Shown: in pieces, positions 45,422 through 54,909 of the stretch
Position numbering within the stretch: the first letter of the stretch is position 1
How the letters are laid out: every line of letters begins with the position of its first letter
Assembly: GCA_031835245.1 (NCBI GenBank)
Contig: JAVKOQ010000015.1
Span: 150,001 to 214,000, forward strand
DNA: 64,000 nt
Direction: 5' to 3'
From: Balamuthia mandrillaris
Taxonomy: Eukaryota > Discosea > Longamoebia > Balamuthiidae
Program-made: the position numbers and the translations under genes
Notes under the pieces: model-generated
Databases searched by the model: none
The model's input: the letters and a program-made list of their open reading frames with translations, nothing else
Told to the model about the DNA's origin: nothing

Positions 45422-46637
45422 ATGAACCGCACTGGCGTCTATTCCTTTGTACTTGTACTGCTGCTGGCGCTCTCCACCGCCTTCCTGCCCGTTCAGGGAG
45501 AGTTGGAGGGAGCCAAAGACTTTCCGGGCACCTTCCAAACCATCTTTGACCTCTTCAAGGGCCAGATCCTCTCCGCCATGGCCGAGGAGGCCTCTTCCAT
45601 GTCCTTTTCTCAGAGCGTCGCCGTTGGAAAGGTATACGTGACCTCCGTCAACTTTGCGGAGGCGACAATGACCCTCACGGAGGCCTCGCTCAAGGGCGGC
45701 GCCGTCCGGGTCTCTGTTGCTGTGGACGGCTTGAAGGTGATCGGCTATTTTGACCCATCCGGCAGTTTGGTTCCCAACCAGAACTTTAACCTGCCTGCCA
45801 ACTTTGGTACCATCCAACACCCAGATGACCTTTATTCATTTATATTTGTATTCATTTTTTGTACTATAATAATAGGCTATACTTTGGTGGTGGGAGTGGA
45901 GTACGCCCCTGCGCAGCTCCCTCCCTTCAACCTTAGCAGCAGCACCGGCGCGCTGAGCCTTGTCGTGACCGTAAGCGGCTACAACATCAACATTCCCCTC
46001 CCAGGCGGCGATGCCATCGCGGATTACGTGCTGCCTGACCTCGGAACCTTCTTGGCCGTCTTCATGAGCAAGCTGCACGTGGTGGAGATGGAGCTGGCCA
46101 CCCCGGAGGGAGAGCTCACCACCGACACCTTCTTGGAGCTGCTGGAGAATTACACCATGATCTCGGAGAGCCGGGTGGTCCTGGGCACTTTCGAGTTTAA
46201 CGATGACAGCGAGACCGGTAGTTCCACCTTTTTCACCTTCTGGGTGTTGGACGGTACCGAGAGTGGCACTGGCTCTGGTTTGTTTTCCTTTCTCTCCTAA
46301 TTGTTCTAGTTGGGTGAAAGCTTGGCTCTGAATGCCTTCCTCTCCTCATGCAACCTTCACTATAGGCAACAACAAGATGCTGGAGGTCTACAAGCAGTTC
46401 GAAGAGGAGGACGAACCTCACTTGGCCGACTATCCCGTCACCTACTTCAACCTGCAGTGCTGCGCCACCTGCGGCGACTGCAAGGCCGAGCCTGAAGACG
46501 GGACGGTCGAGGACGGAGAGGAGCCCGATGGTGAGGAGGACGGAGTGGAGGACAGCGACAGCGAGGAGGATAGCCAGGACGGTGTGACTGATGGTGATGG
46601 CAGCGCTGCTTCCTCTCTTTCCATGCTCTTCTTCTAA
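45422..46637 (+). CDS. Secreted acidic-tailed protein, paralogue 1
   Basis: Three exons (45422-45808; 45876-46279; 46365-46637, approximate). Seen: a signal peptide (MNRTGVYSFVLVLLLALS...), then GELEGAKDFPGTFQTIFDLF, a segment with alternating hydrophobic residues (VTSVNFAEATMTLTEASLKG) and VVGVEYAPAQLPPFNLSS. FMSKLHVVEMELATPEGE, LLENYTMISESRVVLG and TFFTFWVLDGTESGTGSG follow. The last exon carries YFNLQCCATCGDCKAEPE (CCxxCxxC), a very acidic stretch and a hydrophobic end SSLSMLFF. It is about 40-50 percent identical by eye to the tandem gene at 47158. Family not recognised; the beta-rich part could bind lipids or ligands, but nothing proves it. The short hydrophobic tail could be a weak GPI signal. 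Confidence 0.75.
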
Positions 46638-47157
46638 AAGTATATTTAAAAAGTAAAAATAAGAACGTGTTTTTTTTTTGAGCCCTTGTTCTATATCTTT
46701 CCTCAACTTAACTTGACCAAAAGGTCAACTATCATTCTCTTCGCTCTCACTCTCTCTCCTCGTTCTTGTTTTTTTTTTTTTCATCTCTTGGACTTGTTTT
46801 TGTTCTTGTGCTCAGGTATGTTTGTTCTTTTGCTCCTTCTTGTTCTTCTTATTCTCGTTGTTGTTCTGGTTCTGGTTCTTTTTGTCACAAAAGGATCAAC
46901 CAAGGTCCCCCAGAAGGTAACCACCCCACAACAGCACCTGAGGCGGCTGCTCAGCCAAAAGAAGAACGCCGGCCACTTGGATCCAGCAGAACTAGAGTCT
47001 CCCTTCCTTCGGCATTACCCGCTCTGCCAATCAGCCGGTAACGCTATATTGAAAAGGAAAATGTTATATTAACATAAAGACAGCCTCGTGCTTCACCAAG
47101 CCGTTACGTTGGGTGCACGTGTAACGCAAACGGTAGAACAATAACAAAACGAACAGA
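46638..47157. other. Spacer between the secreted paralogues
   Basis: This contains a T-rich, CTT-rich stretch (46740-46890), then about 150 bp of higher-complexity sequence (46890-47040) with a plus-strand frame reading QHLRRLLSQKKNAGHLDPAE and LESPFLRHYPLCQ. It has no start codon of its own and no match to the neighbours. It might be a small exon, but I cannot support a gene. Confidence 0.3.
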
Positions 47158-48255
47158 ATGTACCGAGGCGGAGTTTGTTCTGCTGCTCTTTTGCTGCTCT
47201 TCGCGGTCTTCCCCGCCTTATTATGCCCCGCGCAAGGCCAAACCCCTGGCGAGTTGGAGGCGGCCAAGGACTTTCCAGGCAGCTTCCACACTCTCCTCGA
47301 CGCTGAGCACAAGGAGCAGGCCCTCGCCGCCATTGCGGCTGAGTCTGCCAACATCGACTGGCGCCACTACCTCCCCGAGCTGCTCACCATCGACTTTGCC
47401 GACTCGGGCTTGAGCCTCACGAACGCCTCCCTCCAGGGCGGAGCCATCACCGCCACACTGGTGGTAAGTGGTATGCTGGTCATATTCCAAGACGTGGAGG
47501 TGGACCCGGAGCCCGTCGAGATCCCTCACGACCAAGGTACCTTTCCAAGAGCCTTTGTGTGAGTTTTTTCTTGACTGTTTTCCAAACAGACTTTACGGTG
47601 GTGATCGGAGTGGAGTATGCCGCTTCGCAGCTTCCGTCGTTCAACCTCACCGACCTCAGCGGCCCTTTGACCTTTCCGATCAGCAAGAGTGTCCGTGTCC
47701 CTCTTCCTAAAGGCGAGCTTGTCGTGAAAAACATGCTCCCGGACCTGTTCGTCTTTTTGGACAAGTTCATGAGCAAGTTGCACGTGGTGGAGCTGGAGCT
47801 GGAAGGAGAGGTCACCCCCAACGTCCTGGTGATGTTGTTGGAAAACTACACGTTGGTCTCGGAGAGCAGGGTGGTCTTGGGCTCCCACGCGAACCTGACC
47901 GGAGGCTCCACTTTGTTCACCTTTTGGATCTTGGATGGCATTGCCAGTGGCTCTGGTTCTGGTTTGTTCAAAGTGGCTTCTCTATAACGTCGCTTTTTGT
48001 TGTCCTCTCTGTTCTCAAACAAACCCACACAAAACAGGAAATGCAAAGATGGTGGAATTGTACCAGCAATTCAACGAGGATGAAGAGCCTCACCTCGGCG
48101 AGTACCCTGTCAAGCACTTCGATGTGCAATGCTGCGCCACCTGCGGGGACTGCAAGGCCGGGCTCGAGCCCGTTGATGATGGGGAGAGTGGTTCTGATGG
48201 TTCGATGGATGGAGATGGCGGTGCCGCTTCCACACTGGCCATGCTTTTCTTTTGA
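47158..48255 (+). CDS. Secreted acidic-tailed protein, paralogue 2
   Basis: Tandem copy of the gene at 45422, with the same three-exon plan and introns at matching points (about 47537-47589 and 47962-48037). Seen: the signal peptide MYRGGVCSAALLLLFAVFPA, GELEAAKDFPGSFHTLLD, VVIGVEYAASQLPSFNLTD and FMSKLHVVELELEGEV. LLENYTLVSESRVVLGSH, TFWILDGIASGSGSG, FDVQCCATCGDCKAGLE and the end ASTLAMLFF follow. The CCATCGDC cluster, SKLHVVE and LVSESRVVLG blocks are the most conserved and are probably the core of the fold. The acidic tail is shorter than in paralogue 1. Secretion is supported by the signal peptide; function unknown. Confidence 0.75.
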
Positions 48256-48361
48256 AAGCGTGCGAGTCCCAGGGATAGCGAATAAAGTCCTTTTCGGCAT
48301 CTTCGCTTTTTTCTTCTTATCAGTATTCCTCTGCCCTCAGAAAAAAGTGAAACAAATACGT

Positions 48362-48637
48362 TCACTGGTGAAAGCAACCATGTTCCTTTTGCTTCTTGGC
48401 GTTTGAAGAAGAGGAAGATTCACCATTTGTTGCTTTCACCTCACCACGAGCCTCCGCAAGCAGTTTCTCAAGTTCGTTGATGCGGTGTAACGCAACATGC
48501 AGATCTTTTTTGGTTTGGTGATGTAATTCTTGATGGGCCGTAATGATTCCATGTGCTATTGTAATGTGTTAACTTGAATTTAGAACTTATTTATCTCCTC
48601 GTTTCCTTATTCTTCTTCTTGTGCTTCTTCTTCTTTC

Positions 48638-48671
<34 letters not shown>

Positions 48672-49069
48672 TCCTTTTTCTTGAAAAACGTGTTTGATAA
48701 ACAGTACCAATTCGAATTATTCTCCACAACCGCAACATGAGCAACAAACTTCCTGCCAGGGTGTCCCTCAGCACAACCTCAATGACAAATGCCCTGTATT
48801 CAAAGTATGTTAAACGATCGGCCAACTCTTTTGGGAGCAACACAGTTCTAACTGTTACTTACGCCGCTACAATCAGTGCATCCACAACATACAGTGGATG
48901 CCTGATAAAGTCTAAGCCCAGAGCAAAGAACAGTGTCAATAACTCCAACGCAAAGATGCTCAGTATTGTAACTGTGAACCAAAACAATACCTCCTCTATA
49001 ACCAACACAAACAAGTAAGTACTTGGAAGAAAGAGATAAAACAAGAAACAAAACGATGACAAGAGAGAG

Positions 49070-49105
<36 letters not shown>

Positions 49106-49172
49106 AGAGGAGAGTAAGAGAGAGAGAGAGAGGGAGAGAGAGAGAGAGAGGGAGGGAGAGGGAGGAGAGAGA

Positions 49173-49223
<51 letters not shown>

Positions 49224-49660
49224 GAGCGAGCAAAAAAATAATAATATAGAACATAGACGAAGCATACCGACAACATGGACAGCATGGTCTTCTTCCTCAT
49301 TCTCTTCCTCGCCTTCGCAGGTCCTTTCCAACAGCAGCAATTCAACCACCAGGATTACCACCTCTACAAGCAAAAGCGCCACCAAGAAATATTGAAACCG
49401 TGGATTCTCCAAAAACTGGGCTATCTTCACTCGTATCCGACTTTAAAGGAGGAAGATGGAGGAGAGAGCAGAGAGAGAACAAACATTTTAGCAAAAGAGA
49501 AGCACACAGAAATAAACAGCAAACGTACTGTATCTTAGGAAAGTGTTCAGCCTTTTCCAATCGCTCTCGCTTCTTCTGGTGAGGGTACTTGTGGGTGCCC
49601 AGCAGCCATCCAAATTTTCCTACCAGCCCCCTGTGAAGCACATTGGGCACCTTAACGTTG

Positions 49661-49696
<36 letters not shown>

Positions 49697-50110
49697 TCCC
49701 TCTCTCTCCCTCTCTCTCTCTCCTCTCTCTTCTCTCTCTCTCTTACTCTCTCTCTCTCTCTTACTCTCTCTCTCTCTCTCTCTAACAAACTAAACAGTGC
49801 ATACCGTCGCGTGGTTTCCAGCAGGTGATGATGATGCGGATGTTTGCAATGCTGGTACTTGTGATGTTGTTCACGCAGGTGCTTTTGCTTGGTTTTGCCC
49901 AAAGGGTTGACCTAGTGAGACTGACTCCATGAGTAAAGTTCGTAACTTGAAAAACAAAAAAAAAACAGAAAAGCAATGTACAGCTTCTTCATCCTTTCCT
50001 TCTGAACTCTCTCCTTTTTCTTCTTCTTCTTGGTGGTGTTCGATGCGCTCCAACTCGTGTGCTCCCTCGTCCTTCTCTCGTCGTCCGGAAGAGGTCCTTC
50101 GTGTTGTCAT
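48362..50110 (-). CDS. HVCN1-like: Voltage-gated proton channel, paralogue A
   Basis: Seven or so exons. The start MTTRRTSSGRREKDEGAHEL leads to an acidic part, then a Lys/His-rich segment (YQHCKHPHHHHLLE) and WLLGTHKYPHQKKRERLEK. S1 is FLVALLLVEVVILVVELLLL. S2 is FWFTVTILSIFALELLTL, S3 is LDFIRHPLYVVDALIV, and S4 is LLLMLRLWRIIRIAHGIITA with the RxWRxxR signature. A coiled coil follows (HVALHRINELEKLLAEA), ending KEHGCFHQ. Known: Hv1 channels are four-helix voltage sensors that conduct protons and dimerise through the C-terminal coiled coil. Odd: the S1 acid that sets proton selectivity is Glu (LLVEVV) where the paralogue and most Hv1 have Asp. The intron at 49656-49796 carries CT on the plus strand, opposite to other introns here. 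Limits of the small N-terminal exons are less sure. Confidence 0.85.
49062..49218. repeat. GA microsatellite in a proton-channel intron
   Basis: Long (GA)n with GGGAGA interruptions on the plus strand, CT on the sense strand, inside the S1-S2 intron of proton channel A. A second run, CT on the plus strand, lies at 49663-49785 in an upstream intron. Confidence 0.95.
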
Positions 50111-50306
50111 TCCTGTTTGTTCGTTTTGATTCTGTTTTTCTTTTTTTTATTCTAATTATAAAATTTATTTATGGATTTTTTACGTCGAATTTCGTTCTCG
50201 TTTCTTGTCGCCGGTTCGACTACCACTAGCGACATTGAAGTTTTTAATAAATAAAAAAGGACATCGGTTCGATCCTCGCTCTGTACATTGTTTTTGTTGT
50301 TTTTTT

Positions 50307-50494
50307 TCAATCGCGAAGAGAGCCGCGCCTTCTCAGCCGTTCCACCTCCTGTTCGAGCTCATGAACGCGGGCGCGACTCTCTTCGAGGTTCTGTTTTGTG
50401 TTTCGGTGCAGGTCTTGTTGAGCAGTGATGACTCCATGGACTGTTGCAACAGGGAAAGTTAGAGATGAGAGGGAGCAGAGAGAAAATGGAATGA

Positions 50495-50544
<50 letters not shown>

Positions 50545-51400
50545 GAGATGAGAGACCAAGACGGAGCAATCGCCAAAGCCGAAAGATAACCAACAGCCCG
50601 CTGATAGCTTGCAAGTGCCGAAGCCCTATCTCCAACACAAATGCACTGTTGAGCGACAAGATAAACCTTGAATAAGAAAAAAGTCTTAAGCTTCAAAAAA
50701 AAATGACATACGTTGCAATGATGGCAACTTCCACGATGTATAGAGGATGCTTTAGAAAGTCCAAACCCAACGCAAGCAACAGCAAAAGCAGCTCAAAAGC
50801 GAAAATGGAGAGGATGGACAAGGTCACATAACGCAGCACTTGCTCTTTGGTCAAGCAGAGAGGTGAGAAAAGCTGGCAAAGAGAAAGAAAATGAGAGAGA
50901 GAGAGAGAGCAACAGAGAAACAGAGAAACAGAGAACAGAGAAACAGCAGGAGAGAGAGAGAGAAGAGAGAGAGAGAGCAACAGAGAAACAGAGAAACAGC
51001 AAGAGAGAGAGAAAGAAGAGAGAGGAGAGAGAGAGAGGAGAGAGAGAGGAGAGAGAGAGGACTACCAATGATATGAAAGGTATGGTCACTCTTTTCCTTG
51101 CCGCTCTCGCACGAGGCCTCCATGATGCCCAACTCCACCACCAGCACCAACACGTCCAACACCAGCAGCGCGAGCAAGAAGTACTGCATGAACGGGCCTT
51201 CCAGGAACCTGGCCATCGACAGTCGAAGTGCTCTGTTGGTGTAGTTTTTTTTGTCGGAGGGAGTGAGTGCTCAACAAATGCTCACAAAAAAAAGTGGTCT
51301 CGTTGTTGATAAAAACCGTAGTCCTGAAGGGGGTCCAGCAGCAGTCTCACGCTTGACTTTGCGCTGGTGAGGATAATCCAACAACCACCTCCATCGGGAG
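50307..51400 (-). CDS. HVCN1-like: Voltage-gated proton channel, paralogue B
   Basis: Tandem copy of the gene at 48362. Seen: an upstream exon with WLLDYPHQRKVKRETAAGP, aligning to WLLGTHKYPHQKK of paralogue A, then LSMARFLEGPFMQYFLLALL. S1 has LLVLDVLVLVVELGIM with the conserved Asp. S2 is SILSIFAFELLLLLLALG, S3 DFLKHPLYIVEVAIIATY, S4 LLVIFRLWRLLRLVHGVITA, and a coiled-coil end is HELEQEVERLRRRGSLRD. Exons: about 51400-51320, 51232-51064, 50853-50705, 50641-50552 and 50440-50307. The very 5' end is not resolved; no clean ATG is seen for the first exon, so 51400 is approximate. Known: the S1 Asp is needed for proton selectivity. Role inferred: acid extrusion, for instance during phagosomal oxidative burst, as known for Hv1. 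Confidence 0.85.
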
Positions 51401-51889
51401 CTTCCAAAACAAACAAAAAGAAAATGGCGAAGATGAGAAGATATGGTTTTTAGAAGCTATGAACTGGTTAAAAAAACACGGATGCTACACACTGGTTTCC
51501 GTTTCCTATGGCTTCACGCCCATGGCTCGGCAGAAGAGGGGTGGCATCGCCATGCTCCGCCATAACTATTTTTTTAAGTTTTCTTTTTTTTCCTGTGAAT
51601 TTTATCCACGGTCGCTAGACCATGTCGTCACGATTAATACCGTGTCGTCGTGATAAAGGGAAAGTCGACGTCATTATTGAGCGGAAACTTGAATTTTCAT
51701 GACGACATGGTTTTGCTCGGTTCAGCAAAAAAAAAAAACAAGAAGTAACGAAAAAGAACACTTTTTTGTGAGGCATAACAAGCGGACGGCCATTCTCCTT
51801 CCTTCCTTCTTTCGTGTCTCTGCCCTTTGTTCGGTGGTTTTTTTTTTTTTGGTCGCAAGCTGCTTAAGTAGAATACGTAAGAACGCGAG
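51401..51889. promoter_or_regulatory. Spacer between proton channel B and RAD6
   Basis: A head-to-head region that may hide the first exon of proton channel B. It contains GTCGAC at 51664 (AAAGTCGACGTCATT, which overlaps GACGTC) about 225 bp before the RAD6 start, and related words GTCGTCACG and CGTGTCGTCGTG at 51624-51651. T and A homopolymers are common. Confidence 0.45.
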
Positions 51890-52765
51890 ATGCAGAGCTC
51901 ATCCGGCGATGCCTCCCACGCGGCGATGCTGCGCTTGATGAGCGACCTTAAGGCCGTTCAAGATGAAGGCATGAACGCTGGTCCTATCGACGACAAAAAC
52001 ATGTTTCTGTGTACGGCTTCTTTCTTTTTGCTAAACTGCTTTCGTACCTTTTTCGCTGACCTTTGTTTTGTTTTTGTTGAATGAAACAAAAACTACAGGG
52101 CAAGCAACTCTCTTTGGGCCATACGAAACGGCTTGGGAGGGAGGCATCTTCAACCTCACGCTCAAGTTCAGTCCCGACTATCCTCAAAAATATCCTTTTA
52201 TTCTTTTTTAAAATCCCTTTCTTCAATGCTTTTTTTTTTTCATTTTTTTGTCTCCTTAACAAAAACCAATGCAAACGCCTCCAAAAGTTCGTTTCACCAG
52301 TCCTATCTACCATCCGAATGGTACTCTATGCTCTCTTTTTTTGCCTTTCCGTTCTTTGTCGTTTGCTTTTTTCTTTTCTCCTCTCTGCTTCTCTTTTTCT
52401 TTTTTAAACATGTACCTCATGTGGTATTTTTTTCGCCTCACGCATATAGTATATTCGGATGGCTCTCTGTGCTTGGACATCATTCAGAACAAGTGGACGC
52501 CCATCTATGATGTTGCCGCCGTTCTCACCTCCATCACCTCGCTTTTGTCCGACCCCAACCCCGACAGTCCTGCCAACGTTTGTATCTCCTTCCAGTCTTC
52601 TGCTTTTCTTCGTGCTGTCTTTTTTTTTTTTTGCTTCACTTGCTGATGGTGGTGTTACCCCAAATACAAACGATGCAGCCGGAAGCAGCTCGCATATATC
52701 GGGAGGATCGTAAGGAGTACAACAAGAGAGTGCGACGCTGCGTTGCGCGATCCGTGGATTCCTGA
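51890..52765 (+). CDS. UBC2: RAD6/UBC2-type ubiquitin-conjugating enzyme
   Basis: Five exons. Seen: [68 protein letters not shown], then [20 protein letters not shown] with the active-site Cys in [25 protein letters not shown] and [20 protein letters not shown] follow. Full-length E2 fold, about 160 residues, closest in pattern to RAD6/UBC2 (WNAVIFGP, YPNKPPTVRF, QNRWSP in yeast). Known: RAD6 with different E3s ubiquitinates histone H2B, PCNA and N-degron proteins. The second intron, 52190-52276, is AT-AC; the splice in YPQK|PPKVRF reproduces the invariant YP.KPP exactly. The other introns are GT-AG with T-rich acceptors. The C-terminus is a short non-acidic tail (VARSVDS). Confidence 0.92.
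52190..52276 (+). other. AT-AC (U12-type) intron in the RAD6 gene
   Basis: The intron begins ATATCCTTTT (U12 5' consensus ATATCCTT) and ends GCAAAC. TCCTTAAC at about 52253-52260 matches the U12 branch site, some 17 bases before the 3' end. Removing exactly these 87 bases joins AA to G (Lys) and restores the invariant YP.KPP of E2 enzymes. No GT-AG alternative does this. Confidence 0.85.
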
Positions 52766-53160
52766 GCAAGGCTCACGCCCACGCCCACGCCCACCAACTC
52801 AGCCATTTCTTTTTTTCTTTTGTTTTGTTTTTTGTTTGTACTTCGTTGTTCATATGTTCATATGTTTGTTTAAACGCTCTCTTTCCACTACAAAAGCAAG
52901 CTTTTAATGGTGGTTTTTTGTACTGACAGAGAGAACGAAGGGTCGCTCACCCCTTCATTCTATCAAGGTTAGGGTTAGCGGTTCGTCTTAAGCGAACCCC
53001 TATGCTGATGTCATATATGACGATTGATCATATGATCGTAATAGATCATAATACTTAATTCGAGGGTCCATCGAAATTGGATTCATTTTTGTATTTTCTG
53101 TCGACTGCTGACAAGAATTGCAGTTCGAAGAGAGCGAAAAGGTAGTGAAAAGAGAGGGAG
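52766..53160. promoter_or_regulatory. Coactosin promoter with stacked palindromes
   Basis: Seen: two TTAGGG-like words (GGTTAGGGTTAGCG at 52968), an inverted repeat GGTTCG...CGAACC around CTTAAG (52980-52998), and two perfect 12 bp palindromes, GTCATATATGAC (53010-53021) and GATCATATGATC (53026-53037). GTCGAC lies at 53100, 60 bp before the ATG. The palindromes suggest binding sites for dimeric factors; none identified. Confidence 0.55.
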
Positions 53161-54711
53161 ATGGCGGAACAGTTGGTGCAAGTCAAGGTAGTGGACGCTC
53201 GAGAGATTGGCCAAGCATTGACCGCTCTGAACAGCCACGACGACCCCACCAATTGGTTTGGTTTTGCTCCATAGTCTTCAGCAACCTGAATGCTGACCCC
53301 CTTTTTTTTTCCTCGCTCTCCTTTTGGATCATTGTTTTTTTTTTTCTAGGGTTCTGATGGGCTATGGCCAAGGCATCAATGACATTGTGTTTGTGGGCAA
53401 AGGCTCTGGAGGTCTCAGCGAGTTCAAAGAGCAAATGCAGGATGACAAGATCTTTTTCGCGGTGCTGGAGGTGGTGGTCAAGGGTGACGAGTACAACCCC
53501 GTCAAGCACGTCTTCTTCAGCTGGATCGGCAACCAGGTGCCCCCTGGCGTCATGAAAGCCCGTTCTTCTGGTCATAGAACAGAACTTGTGGAGTGGGTCA
53601 AGGTTTTGCATCTATTCCTTTTCTTGCTGTTCTTCGTTCTTCCGTCTTCCTTCTTTCTTCTTTCTTCGTTCTTCCTCTTTCTTTTTCTTATTGTTTTCTC
53701 TTTCAGTGTTTTTTGAAACACTTGCTTATCTTTGTTACTTTTTTCCACAAAGAAATTCGTAAGCGTCAGCTGTGAATACCAAACTGAGAAGAGAACGGAT
53801 ATTCACTATGATCCTATCGCTCAAGCTATTACTCGCATGCGTGCTACTTATCATACCAGTCATGAACCTACTCAGGTTGCTTTTTCTTTTATGCTCTGTT
53901 TTTGTTTATTGGATATTTGTTTGGTTCTCTTGTTGGTTGTTATTCTTGTTGTTCTTCTTCTTTGTCACTCTTTCATCCAGTTCTCACATCAACATTTTTT
54001 GCAGGAACGGCAAGCAATGAGCAGATCATCGGCACAAGGAGGAGGTTCCACTTCCAAGCTCGTAATTGTGGACAAAGCAAAGGTCGTGGCAGGTCTTAAA
54101 GAGGTTTACGAAGCCAAAGCTGATTGGTATTTCATCGCTTTCTGCACTCTCTGCTACTCCTCTCTCTCTCCTTCTCTCTCTCTCTCTCTCTCTCTCTTCC
54201 TTCTTATCTCCATTTCTCACTTAATTTTTATTTCGAACAAAAGGGCGATTTTAGCATACGTGGAAGGCAAGAAGGATGAGGTGGAGTTGGTAGGCACTGG
54301 CAGCGGCGGCGTGGAAGGACTTCGCAACCAATTCCCAACCAACAGAATTTATTTCTGCGTTCTCTCTCTGGACTACCACGCCCAAGGCACACGTGACACT
54401 ATTACCAAGTATTGCTTCGTAACTTTGATTGGTCCCGAAGTGGTTCGTTCTCACTTGCTCGCTCTCTCCTTTCCCCTCATCTCCTCTCTCTCTCTCTCTC
54501 TCTCTCATAACAACCTTTCTTTGTTTCTCTTCCTTTTTTTTGTTTCTAATCATTGTGTGCACAGAAACCTTTGCAAAAGGCTCGCAGCGGAGGACAGAGG
54601 CAGGACATTTGGGACTTTGTGTTGTCGGTGATGCCCCTTCACGCCCACTACCAGCCAGGCAGTGCCCGTGACCTCACCGCTGAGGAGATTCTCGTCAAGT
54701 TTAGGGACTAG
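53161..54711 (+). CDS. Double ADF-homology (coactosin-like) actin-binding protein
   Basis: Seven exons or so. Domain 1: VVDAREIGQALTALNSHDDP, NWFGF, LMGYGQGINDIVFVGKGSGG, LSEFKEQMQDDKIFFAVLEV and HVFFSWIGNQVPPGVMKARS. A linker with Ser/Gly follows. Domain 2: LKEVYEAKADW, ILAYVEGKKDEVELVGTGSG, LRNQFPTNRIYFCVLSLDYH, YCFVTLIGPEV, KPLQKARSGGQ and an end DLTAEEILVKFRD. The G.GSGGL.E, F.SW.G..VP..(K/R)A and D(L)..EEI(L) motifs are those of coactosin-type ADF-H domains. Known: coactosin binds F-actin and counters capping protein; usual family members have one domain. Inferred: an actin-filament binder that may bundle or bridge by having two. Introns carry CT runs on the sense strand. Confidence 0.85.
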
Positions 54712-54909
54712 ATCCGTCTTAAATTACTGTCTGTAACGGTGATCGCGTCACCTTGTGTTTATTTTGTAAGAGGGGATATGTGTGTAACAATGTAAGTGTC
54801 TCTGTCTAGGATATGCGCGTGTGTGCAAGCATCGTTTCTCGCGCCTTTATTGCTCTTGTCGCCCTATTCTTTCTCGCAAGATGTCAGGCTGCAGTACCTT
54901 TCATGTCGG
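54712..54909. other. 3' flank of the coactosin gene
   Basis: About 200 bp after the stop, with no further gene. A plus-strand frame from 54813 (MRVCASIVSRAFIALVALFF) reads like a signal peptide, but it runs through the conserved 30 bp promoter element and stops at 55028, so I do not accept it as a gene. Confidence 0.4.

Noticed and set aside
52968-52980. Interstitial telomere repeat
   Set aside because: Only about two TTAGGG-like words are present, too few to call.
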